From Ruania zhangjianzhongii (GTDB lineage: Bacteria; Actinomycetota; Actinomycetes; Actinomycetales; Beutenbergiaceae), in the NCBI RefSeq assembly GCF_008000995.1, contig NZ_CP042828.1:1674001-1738000 (forward strand): a stretch of DNA of 64,000 nucleotides, written 5' to 3'. Position numbers and translations under genes: made by a program. Below the pieces are notes generated by a model. That model saw nothing but the letters and a program-made list of their open reading frames with translations. It made no database searches and was not told where the DNA came from. This document shows, piece after piece, positions 34,264 to 41,378 of the stretch; the first letter of the stretch is position 1; every line of letters begins with the position of its first letter.

Positions 34264-36507
34264 TCAGTGGTTGGACTCCAGGGCTGCCGGGAGGTCGCCG
34301 GAGTGCACCAGGTGCAACCGCTGAGTAGCCCGGGTCATGGCGACGTACAGATCGGCCGGAGAACCGCCGTCGAGGATCGCCTGCGGTTCGGCCAGCACCA
34401 CCACATCGAACTCCAGACCCTTGCTGCCGGCCGCGTCGAGGACCACTACGTCGGCGCGCAGGTCGAGCCCGTCGCCGGCGCCGAGCGCCGCAGCGATCCG
34501 GTCCCGGTCCGCGGCGGCGGTGATCACCGCCAGCTTGCCGTCGGCACGGGCATCGGCCACCACTCGCGGCAGCTCCCCGGTCAGGTTCGCCACCTTCTCC
34601 CGCACGACGGCGCCAGGCAGGTCTCGTGCGGAGGTCACCGGGGCGGGCGGAAGATCAGGCATCCAGCGATGCATCGCCTCCTGGGCCAACGTCATGATCG
34701 AGGCCGGGGTGCGGTAGTTCACCGTGAGCGTCTCGGTCCGGAAGTTCCCACGCAGCGGGCGGGCCAGCATCTGGTCCCAGTCGCGGGCACCGGCCCGGCT
34801 GGAGGTCTGCCAGACGTCCCCGACGATGGTCATCGAGCGGCTCGGGTTGCGTCGCAGCAAGGACCGCCAGGCCATCGCGGACAGCTCCTGAGCCTCGTCG
34901 ACCACGACGTGCCCGTAGGTCCAGGAGCGATCCGCGGCAGCCCGTTCGGCAGTGGTCAGCCCGCTGCCTCCGCCGATGAAGCGCTGGGCCACCAGCTCCG
35001 CGGACACCAGACCGCCACCGGCGCCGGAGGCGGCGAGCATCTCCTCGGCGTAGGCCACCTCCTGGGCATGGCGGGCCCGTTCCGCCTGTTCGTGGGCCCG
35101 GGCGGCCTCGTCGTCGGCGCCGAGCAGCTCAGCGACCTCATCCAGTAGCGGTACGTCCGCCGGCGTCCAGGCCGAGCCGCGCTCGCGGACCAGCATCGAT
35201 CGCTCGGCAGCGGTCAGCCGCGGCGCCGCCTCGGCGAGCCGGTGCGGCTTCGCGTACAGGTCCTCGAGCAGCCCGGTCACGGTCAGCGGCAGCCAGCACA
35301 GGTTCAGCGCGACCCGCACATCCCGGGTCGTGCGCAGCTCGTCGACGATCTCCGCGTGGTCCTCGGTGCCCGCCTCCACCTTCTCCATGTACTGGCCGGC
35401 CAGTGCGGAAAGCATATGCCGCACGAACGTGACCCGGGCCAGGTTGTGCGGCTGGCGGGACCGGCGCGCGCGGGCCTGAGCCTCCTCCATGTCCTCGGTG
35501 CGCAGCCGCAACCGCAGTGATCCCACGCGCAGGTCCCGCTCCGGCAGGATGCGCTGCCGAGCCCGTACCGCGTTGGACAGGATCCGAGCCCAGGTCGAGC
35601 GGCCCTTGATCTCTGCGACGGCCGGGTCCTCAGTGGCCGGGGCCTCGATATCGGGCAGCAGGTCCCCGATCGTGGTGGCCACCACCCCGGTCTCGCCGAG
35701 GGCCGGCAGCACCTGCTCGATATAGCGCAGGAACACCCGCGATGGGCCGACCACCAGCACCCCGGAGCGTTCGATCCGGTCCCGGTGGGCGTAGAGCAGA
35801 TAGGCCGCACGGTGCAGCGCTACCGCCGTCTTTCCGGTGCCCGGGCCGCCCTCGACCACCAGCACGCCGTCCAGCGAGGAGCGGATGATCGCGTCCTGCT
35901 CGGCCTGGATCGTGGCGACGATGTCGCTCATCCGCCCGGTGCGCTCGGCGTTCAGCGCCGCGAGCAGCGCCCCCTCACCACTGAGCACCACATCACCGGC
36001 GACTGCGTCGGCGTCGAGCAGGTCGTCCTCCAGACCGATCACGGTGCGCCCCTTGGTCTGCAGGTGACGGCGCAGCACGACGTCCCCGGGATGGGCGGCA
36101 GTGGCCTGGTAGAAGGGCTGCGCGGCAGGGGCGCGCCAGTCGGTGAGCAGCGGCTGGTGCTCGGCGTCGGAGATGCCGATCCGACCGACGTAGCGGCGCT
36201 GACCATCCCGCAGATCGAGGCGGCCGAACAGCAGCCGGTCCTCCACCGAGTTCAGCTGGGCGAGGCGGTCCTCGTACAGGGTGGCGAAGGCATCCCGCTC
36301 CGAACGGTTCTGGTGGGTGCCCACGGCCCCGCCCCGGCGGACCTGCGTCAGCCGGTTGCGGGTATGCTCGCGGAGCTCGTCCAGACGCGTGTAGACGGCC
36401 CTGACGTGCTCCTGCTCCCGGTCCAGCTGGAGCTGCTGGTCGCGTTCGGAGTCCCGAGGCGCCCGGCCTGGCGCCGATGGGTCTGGTGACATGTCGCTAC
36501 TGGTCAC
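34264..36507 (-). CDS. helR: HelD/HelR-family UvrD-like helicase, RNA polymerase-associated
   Basis: A 747-residue superfamily 1 ATPase of the HelD class: an N-terminal coiled-coil arm (about 12-60, REQEHVRAVYTRLDELREHT), Walker A GGPGTGKTAVALH, DEAQELSAMAWR, VNYRTPASI, and a C-terminal VAMTRATQRLHL. Actinobacterial members (HelR) remove RNA polymerase from DNA and can dislodge rifampicin. GTG 36507 is chosen because GGGAGAG lies 7 bases upstream; TTG 36552, ATG 36549 and ATG 36492 are alternatives. I found no rifamycin-associated element upstream. HelR rather than UvrD/PcrA is supported by the arm and length. Confidence 0.88.
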   Translation of the reverse strand: MTSSDMSPDPSAPGRAPRDSERDQQLQLDREQEHVRAVYTRLDELREHTRNRLTQVRRGGAVGTHQNRSERDAFATLYEDRLAQLNSVEDRLLFGRLDLRDGQRRYVGRIGISDAEHQPLLTDWRAPAAQPFYQATAAHPGDVVLRRHLQTKGRTVIGLEDDLLDADAVAGDVVLSGEGALLAALNAERTGRMSDIVATIQAEQDAIIRSSLDGVLVVEGGPGTGKTAVALHRAAYLLYAHRDRIERSGVLVVGPSRVFLRYIEQVLPALGETGVVATTIGDLLPDIEAPATEDPAVAEIKGRSTWARILSNAVRARQRILPERDLRVGSLRLRLRTEDMEEAQARARRSRQPHNLARVTFVRHMLSALAGQYMEKVEAGTEDHAEIVDELRTTRDVRVALNLCWLPLTVTGLLEDLYAKPHRLAEAAPRLTAAERSMLVRERGSAWTPADVPLLDEVAELLGADDEAARAHEQAERARHAQEVAYAEEMLAASGAGGGLVSAELVAQRFIGGGSGLTTAERAAADRSWTYGHVVVDEAQELSAMAWRSLLRRNPSRSMTIVGDVWQTSSRAGARDWDQMLARPLRGNFRTETLTVNYRTPASIMTLAQEAMHRWMPDLPPAPVTSARDLPGAVVREKVANLTGELPRVVADARADGKLAVITAAADRDRIAAALGAGDGLDLRADVVVLDAAGSKGLEFDVVVLAEPQAILDGGSPADLYVAMTRATQRLHLVHSGDLPAALESNH

Positions 36508-36551
36508 CGATGGGCTCTCCCTCGCGTCTGGACCGAACAAGGCGAACATCA

Positions 36552-36557
36552 ATTATC
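36552..36557 (-). promoter_or_regulatory. Candidate -10 element of helR
   Basis: Minus-strand GATAAT, close to the TATAAT consensus, lies 44 bases before the preferred GTG start, giving a leader of about 38 bases with the ribosome-binding site in it. No -35 is evident. Confidence 0.45.
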
Positions 36558-36700
36558 CACGGTTTCTGCCCGGTGTGGTACGAGCGGCCAGGATTTCGGC
36601 GATCACGTCGGGCCCGCCGCGACCGCTGGAACTCGGGCTGCGACACTGGGAATGTCCCCTGGGCTGTTGGTGTTCACACCACCGAGGTGAGAAAGAGACG

Positions 36701-37630
36701 ATGAACGATCCACGAGAGCTGTACCGCTGGGCTGACGACGCCCCCGCTCCTGTCGAGGGGGAGGCGCCGGTACTGGTGCACGCCTTGCAGGGCTCGATGG
36801 ACGCCGGGAGCGCGGGTCGGCTGCTGGCCGAGCACTTGACCAGCAAGCTGCCGAGCACCCGGGTGCTCGGCTTCGACATGGACGCGCTGCTGGACTACCG
36901 GTCTCGGCGCCCGGCGATGACCTTCAAGGACAGCGCCTGGACCAGTTACGACGAACCGGAGCTGGTGCTGGACCTGGTCCGCGATGATGACGGCGCCCCC
37001 ATCCTGCTGCTGCACGGGCTGGAGCCGGACCTGCAGTGGGAGCGATTCGTCGCCGCCGTGCAGACGCTGGTGGAGGAGTTCGGGGTCCGGCTGACCGTGG
37101 GGGTGCACGGGATCCCGATGGGGGTGCCGCACACCCGGCCGATGACCGTCACTGCGCACGGCACCCGGCCCGAGCTGGTCGAGGCTTACCCGAACTACTT
37201 CTCTGCTGTGCAGGTGCCGGCCAGTGCGGCCGCTCTGCTCGAGCTCCGGTTGGGCCGGCGTGGCCGGGATGCGATGGGCTTCGCGGCGAATGTGCCGCAC
37301 TACCTGGCGCAGGCGGACTACCCGCAGGCGGCAGCCGAGCTGGTGCGCCAGGTGGCTCGCGCCGGGGACCTGAGCCTGCCGGTCGGGGACCTGGAGGCAG
37401 CGGGTGCCCAGGTGCGCGGCGAGATCGACCGCCAGGTCTCGGAGTCTGAGGAGGTCACCGCCGTGGTGGCCGCCCTCGAGCGCCAGTTCGACCAGTTCCG
37501 TGAGGCGGCCGGTGATCCCGGCCGCTCGGTCAGCGCCACCCCGATGGACGAGCTACCCAGCGCTGACGAGCTCGGCGCCCAGTTCGAGGCGTTCCTGGCC
37601 GGCAAGGACGGCGACGCCCCGGGGGAGTAG
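36701..37630 (+). CDS. PAC2 family protein
   Basis: A 309-residue protein of the PAC2 (proteasome assembly chaperone 2-like) superfamily: LVHALQGSMDAGSAGRLLAE at the start, then DYRSRRPAMTF, LLHGLEPDLQWERF and GVHGIPMGVPHTRP. Actinobacterial members are conserved and may act with the proteasome, but no function is proven and no proteasome genes lie here. ATG 36701 follows GAGGTGAGAAAGAGACG. The C-terminus is acidic. Confidence 0.9.
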   Translation: MNDPRELYRWADDAPAPVEGEAPVLVHALQGSMDAGSAGRLLAEHLTSKLPSTRVLGFDMDALLDYRSRRPAMTFKDSAWTSYDEPELVLDLVRDDDGAPILLLHGLEPDLQWERFVAAVQTLVEEFGVRLTVGVHGIPMGVPHTRPMTVTAHGTRPELVEAYPNYFSAVQVPASAAALLELRLGRRGRDAMGFAANVPHYLAQADYPQAAAELVRQVARAGDLSLPVGDLEAAGAQVRGEIDRQVSESEEVTAVVAALERQFDQFREAAGDPGRSVSATPMDELPSADELGAQFEAFLAGKDGDAPGE

Positions 37631-37949
37631 GCCCAAGGTACCGGCCGCTCGCCACGGCGGCGCAGCGCCGTCGTGGTGATCACCGCCGGGCGGTGGCGCC
37701 TTGCCGGGACGCACCGAAAACTCGATAGTGCTAGCGCGGTGCTCACCGGACATGCCAGACTGGCAGGCGTTGCAAGCGTTTGACTTACGTAGGACCCGGG
37801 GCACGCACACACCAGTGCAGGTCTCACGGGCGGCCATCGCATCCAGGTGGTGCCGGCCGCTCGCGCTGACGTGGGGCGAAGCATTGCGGCATCAGAAGGA
37901 GCGAGCACAAGGCTCGTCTCACAGAAGTCCCCGGAAGGACATGCACGAC
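37631..37949. other. Intergenic region: PAC2 terminator and long cold-shock leader
   Basis: This 319-bp stretch holds the hairpin at 37652-37676 and then about 270 bases before the cold-shock ATG, much longer than most leaders here. TTGCAA (37770-37775) and TACGTA (37786-37791) are promoter-like but badly spaced. A structured cold-shock 5'UTR is possible; no coding region is convincing. Confidence 0.6.
37652..37676 (+). terminator. Hairpin after the PAC2 gene
   Basis: CCACGGCGGCG (37652-37662) pairs with CGCCGTCGTGG (37666-37676) around CAG with one mismatch, 22 bases after the stop codon. Confidence 0.65.
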
Positions 37950-38153
37950 ATGGCACAAGGAACCGTCAAGTGGTTCAACGCGGAGAAGGGCTATGGCTTC
38001 ATCGCCCAGGACGGTGGCGGCGACGACGTCTTCGTCCACTACTCCGCCATCCAGTCCGAGGGTTACCGCACCCTCGAGGAGGCGCAGCGCGTCGAGTTCG
38101 AGATCACGCAGGGCCCCAAGGGCCCGCAGGCCGAGAGCGTCCGCGCTGTCTGA
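37950..38153 (+). CDS. Cold-shock domain protein (CspA family)
   Basis: A 67-residue single-domain nucleic-acid chaperone: [18 protein letters not shown] with RNP1 KGYGFI and RNP2 VFVHYSAI, and the usual end [16 protein letters not shown]. It melts RNA structure. ATG 37950 gives the canonical length; an in-frame ATG at 37941 would add three residues. GGAAGGAC lies upstream. A strong terminator follows. Confidence 0.96.
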   Translation: MAQGTVKWFNAEKGYGFIAQDGGGDDVFVHYSAIQSEGYRTLEEAQRVEFEITQGPKGPQAESVRAV

Positions 38154-38164
38154 GCCGATCGTGA

Positions 38165-38201
38165 CAACGGCCCGCATCCCGGATCGGGATGCGGGCCGTT
38201 G
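38165..38201. terminator. Bidirectional terminator between the cold-shock gene and the SpeE-like gene
   Basis: Perfect 16-base arms CAACGGCCCGCATCCC (38165-38180) and GGGATGCGGGCCGTTG (38186-38201) with a 5-base loop lie between convergent genes, 6 bases before the SpeE-like stop. Confidence 0.9.
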
Positions 38202-38206
38202 CTCGT

Positions 38207-39046
38207 TCAGGCGGCCTGGTCCGGCGGGTCGGTGAACGGCTGGAACGTCCCGATGAACTCCCGGGTCGCAGCCGCGTCCAGCACGGTGGCCGGGATCGGC
38301 AGTGAGCGCATCCGGCGGGCCAGATGGCGCGCGGGCAGGGGGTGGTGGGCGGCAGCGAGCACCACGTTCCCGTACCGGCGGCCCTTGAGCACTCCCGGCT
38401 CGGCGATCGCCAGGACGTGCTCGAACACCTCAGCGACGGTGGCCGCCTCCCGGCGCGCCAGGGTCAGCGGTGGGCGGTCCGCCGTGTTCACCAGGTAGAT
38501 CCCCTGTCCGGTCAGCGCCGAGGAAACCGCCTGGGTGAACTCGACGCTGCGTACGTGTGCCGGTGGCTGCCGGTCGACGAAGACGTCTCGCACCACCACA
38601 TCCTTGCTACCGGCGGGAAACGACTCGGTCGCCTCGCGTGCGTCGGCAACCCTGATCCGCAGCAGCGGTGACCGGGGCAGGTCGAACCACTCCCGCACGT
38701 AGCCGGCCAGCTGGGCATCCCATTCCACCGCGATCTGCCGCGAGTTCGGCCACTGCGCCTCGATCGCCCGCGCCAGGCTGCAGCCGGCTCCACCGAGGTG
38801 CACGGCGCGGAGCCGGTCGATCTCGATGGACTCCTCGAGCACTGCCATCATCTGCTGCATGTATTCGAACACCAGATGACTCGGGTCGGCCAGGTCCAGA
38901 TGTGAGCTCTCCGCACCGTCGATCAGCAGCATCACACCGTCCGGGTCCCCGCTGTCGGTGGTCAGCTCTACGGTGGCGTGAGTGGTGCTGATCGGGCCGA
39001 CAGGTAGATCGCGCGAGGCAGTCCGTTTCGACGGGTGACGGGGCAT
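38207..39046 (-). CDS. Spermidine synthase-like methyltransferase-fold protein
   Basis: A 279-residue protein of the SpeE-like family found beside cold-shock or repair genes in actinobacteria. The Rossmann part shows VHLGGAGCSLARAIEAQWP (GGGxG-like loop), then VEWDAQLAGYVREWF, and RDVFVDRQPP in place of the usual DxxDP segment. Whether it makes polyamines is doubtful: no SpeD or other polyamine gene is adjacent. The ATG at 39046 lies 6 bases from a TAGCGT -10. Confidence 0.83.
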   Translation of the reverse strand: MPRHPSKRTASRDLPVGPISTTHATVELTTDSGDPDGVMLLIDGAESSHLDLADPSHLVFEYMQQMMAVLEESIEIDRLRAVHLGGAGCSLARAIEAQWPNSRQIAVEWDAQLAGYVREWFDLPRSPLLRIRVADAREATESFPAGSKDVVVRDVFVDRQPPAHVRSVEFTQAVSSALTGQGIYLVNTADRPPLTLARREAATVAEVFEHVLAIAEPGVLKGRRYGNVVLAAAHHPLPARHLARRMRSLPIPATVLDAAATREFIGTFQPFTDPPDQAA

Positions 39047-39052
39047 ACCCCG

Positions 39053-39058
39053 ACGCTA
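39053..39058 (-). promoter_or_regulatory. -10 element of the SpeE-like gene
   Basis: Minus-strand TAGCGT, 6 bases before the ATG at 39046; leaderless start inferred. The divergent SOS promoter lies 33 bases away. Confidence 0.55.
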
Positions 39059-39090
39059 GCGCGAAGCCGAGGTCGGATCCGCATCCACTC

Positions 39091-39120
39091 TTGACAGAAG
39101 TAGAACGAATGTTCGATACT
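39091..39120 (+). promoter_or_regulatory. Promoter with perfect LexA box before the HEPN-dinB pair
   Basis: TTGACA (39091-39096), an 18-bp spacer and GATACT (39115-39120) enclose GAAC-GAAT-GTTC-GA (39103-39116), a perfect SOS core. LexA binding here would exclude RNA polymerase. Confidence 0.85.
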
Positions 39121-39152
39121 GGTTGGACGAACTGGAGTACGGAGGTCCCGAG

Positions 39153-39548
39153 ATGGCGATTATGAGCGCAGCTCGCTTGGTGCGCCGGGCCGAGGACGAG
39201 CTGGCCCACGTGACCTCCGGCCAGGATCCCCAGCAGGCGTTCCTGCACGCGCACATGGCGGCACTGCGGGCTGCCGCCGGCGTGCTGGAGGTCCAGGTGG
39301 TACCCGGTGGGCGCCGGCGCCGGGTGCGCAGCGTCTGGGAACAGCTCGCCGAGAGTGGCCCGGACTGGCAGGAGTGGGCCGGCTACTTCGCCCAGGGAGC
39401 CGACACCCGGGCCGCGATCGAGTCCGGCCGCTCCGTCCGGCTGACGCCGGGGGAGGCTGAAGAGCTGGTCGCCGCAGCTACCGATTTCGTCGGTCTGGTC
39501 CGGGACACGGTGACCGCATCGGCCCGGCCGACGCGACTGGCGTCGTGA
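39153..39548 (+). CDS. SAV_6107-family HEPN domain protein
   Basis: A 131-residue all-helical protein with the SAV_6107-type HEPN pattern: MSAARLVRRAEDELAHVTSG, FLHAHMAALRAAAGVL, then VWEQLAESGPDWQEWAGYF. The family is conserved next to dinB or dnaE2-type genes in actinobacteria; the molecular role is unknown. ATG 39153 has GGAGGT 7 bases upstream. It lies under a perfect LexA box, 19 bases before dinB, so it is probably a damage-induced partner or regulator of DinB (inference). Confidence 0.85.
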   Translation: MAIMSAARLVRRAEDELAHVTSGQDPQQAFLHAHMAALRAAAGVLEVQVVPGGRRRRVRSVWEQLAESGPDWQEWAGYFAQGADTRAAIESGRSVRLTPGEAEELVAAATDFVGLVRDTVTASARPTRLAS

Positions 39549-39567
39549 CCGCCGGAGCGGGGCGACG

Positions 39568-40815
39568 ATGAGCAGGGGTCCGCGTAGCGCCGCGGCCCGG
39601 AGGGACTGGGGCGGCGATGACTCCCAGACGCCGATCCTGCACGTGGACATGGACGCGTTCTTCGCGTCGGTGGAGCTGATCGACCGACCGGAGCTGCGCG
39701 GAAAGCCGGTGATCGTCGGTGGCCAGCACCGAGGTGTCGTGCTGGCCGCCACCTACGAGGCGCGGGCCAGTGGTGTGCATTCGGCGATGCCGATGACCCG
39801 GGCCCGGGTGCTCTGCCCGCAGGCGGTCGTGATCAGCCCGGACCACCACCGGTACCGGGAGATCTCCCGCGGGGTGATGGCCATCCTTGCCGAGGTGACC
39901 CCGGTGATGGAGCCGCTGAGCATCGACGAGGCGTTCCTGGACGTCTCCGGTGCCCGGCGCCGGCTCGGTGCGCCGGCGGCGATCGCTCGCCGGCTGCGCG
40001 AGCGGATCGCGGCCGAGCTGCGGGTGCCCGCCTCTGTCGGTGTCGCAGCCACCAAGTTCGTCGCCAAGCTGGCGTCCAGCCACGCCAAGCCCGACGGTCT
40101 GCTGGTGATTCCGAAGGAGGCGACCGTGCCGTTCCTGCACTCGCTGCCCGTCGGTGCCCTGTGGGGGGTGGGGGAGCGGACCGCCGAGCGTCTGTCCCGG
40201 TTGGCGATCCATACTGTGGCCGATCTGGCGCACACGCCCCCGGCTACGCTGCAGCAGGCAATCGGTCGCTCCGGCGGACAGCGGCTGTTCGATCTCGCCT
40301 GGGGACGGGACCCGCGGCCGGTCGAGCCGGTACACCGGGAGAAGTCGATCGGCCACGAGCAGACCTTCGGCACGAACCTCCTCCACCGCGCCGACCTTGC
40401 CGCCGTACTGCTCGACCAGGCGCACCGGTGTGCTGCCCGGCTGCGCGGCGGTGCGCTGCTTGCCGGCGGAGTCTCGATCAAAGTGCGGTATGCCGACTTC
40501 ACTACGCTGACCCGGTCGCGTTCGCTGGAGGCTCCCAGTGACGTGGCTCACCAGCTCTACCTGGTCGCCCGCGAACTGCTCGCCGGCGTGAGGATCCCGC
40601 CGGACGGCATCCGACTGCTCGGTCTGCGCTGTGACGCACTGAGCGATTCGGCGACCACGGCCGTGCAGGGGCGACTGGACGAGGACGACACCGGGCGACG
40701 CCTCGCCGAGCAGGCGATGGACGATGTCCGGCAACGATATGGCGTCGGTTCGCTCACAGTCGGGTCACTCGTTCGCGGTACAACTACCGAGAACGGCTCC
40801 GGGGACATATCCTGA
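39568..40815 (+). CDS. dinB: DNA polymerase IV (Y-family)
   Basis: A 415-residue translesion polymerase. Catalytic acidic residues are in HVDMDAFFASVE and in SIDEAFLDVSG; the steric region ATYEARASGVHSAMP is intact. A little finger domain follows from about 250, and the C-terminal tail lacks an obvious QLxLF beta-clamp motif, which may sit elsewhere. The start has GGAGCGGGGCGACG upstream. It is second in a LexA-boxed operon with a HEPN protein, so it is predicted to be SOS-induced here. Confidence 0.95.
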   Translation: MSRGPRSAAARRDWGGDDSQTPILHVDMDAFFASVELIDRPELRGKPVIVGGQHRGVVLAATYEARASGVHSAMPMTRARVLCPQAVVISPDHHRYREISRGVMAILAEVTPVMEPLSIDEAFLDVSGARRRLGAPAAIARRLRERIAAELRVPASVGVAATKFVAKLASSHAKPDGLLVIPKEATVPFLHSLPVGALWGVGERTAERLSRLAIHTVADLAHTPPATLQQAIGRSGGQRLFDLAWGRDPRPVEPVHREKSIGHEQTFGTNLLHRADLAAVLLDQAHRCAARLRGGALLAGGVSIKVRYADFTTLTRSRSLEAPSDVAHQLYLVARELLAGVRIPPDGIRLLGLRCDALSDSATTAVQGRLDEDDTGRRLAEQAMDDVRQRYGVGSLTVGSLVRGTTTENGSGDIS

Positions 40816-40865
40816 GGGGAGCAACCTCACACCGAGGCGGACCTGAACATGATTGGGAGGTGACC

Positions 40866-41243
40866 ATGCCTCTCTCCGAGTACGAGCAGCGCGTGCTGGA
40901 GCAGATGGAGCAGCAGCTGCGCTCCGACGATCCCAAGCTCGCGGACACGATCTCGGGGGCTTCAGTGCGGCGTCCTCGAAACGTCGTCCTGGGTACCCTT
41001 CTCGGGCTGGCTGGTATTGGACTGCTGGTCGCCGGAGCGGCCACCAGCTATGTGGTGCTGGGGATCGTGGGCTTCCTCGCCATGTTCGCCGGCGTCATGC
41101 TCGCGATCTCTCGGCCCAAGCACGCACCGGCGCCCCCGGCGCAGGCGAGCAACGTGCACGAGCTCAAGCGCAAGCAGAGCGGTGGCTTCATGTCCAAGCT
41201 CGAAGACCGGTGGGATCATCGGCGAGACGGGGACGGTCGCTGA
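40866..41243 (+). CDS. DUF3040 membrane protein
   Basis: A 125-residue protein with the DUF3040 opening MPLSEYEQRVLEQMEQQLRS, two transmembrane helices at about 43-83 and a basic C-terminus. It is typical of actinobacteria, where it often lies between dinB and the mraZ cluster. The function is unknown. ATG 40866 follows GGGAGG; the in-frame GTG at 40860 is less likely. Confidence 0.9.
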   Translation: MPLSEYEQRVLEQMEQQLRSDDPKLADTISGASVRRPRNVVLGTLLGLAGIGLLVAGAATSYVVLGIVGFLAMFAGVMLAISRPKHAPAPPAQASNVHELKRKQSGGFMSKLEDRWDHRRDGDGR

Positions 41244-41282
41244 CCGACTCGCTACGCCGCTGTCTGCCCGGACAGTTCACCT

Positions 41283-41378
41283 GACCGGCCCGGGCCTCCC
41301 GGCTAGAGTGCGTCGGCTCGTTCCTTAGGGCTCCGACCGGCCCGGGCCCCGGCTACGGTGCGTCGGCCCGTTCCTTCA
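41283..41378. repeat. Direct repeat, about 45 bp x 2, copying the 3' end of the transglutaminase gene
   Basis: Units 41283-41327 and 41335-41378 share most bases (GACCGGCCCGGGCC through GTGCGTCGG and CGTTCCTT). Unit 2 contains the last eight codons and TAG stop of the transglutaminase gene on the minus strand. Unit 1 is a diverged copy of that end, including the CTA (stop) trinucleotide. Confidence 0.88.

Noticed and set aside
36508-36700. Rifamycin-associated element upstream of helR
   Set aside because: No GGGGCTTGC-type inverted repeat was found in this gap.
37701-37949. Longer cold-shock protein starting at 37701
   Set aside because: The extension has no cold-shock-family similarity; the canonical 67-residue protein starts at 37950 with a ribosome-binding site.
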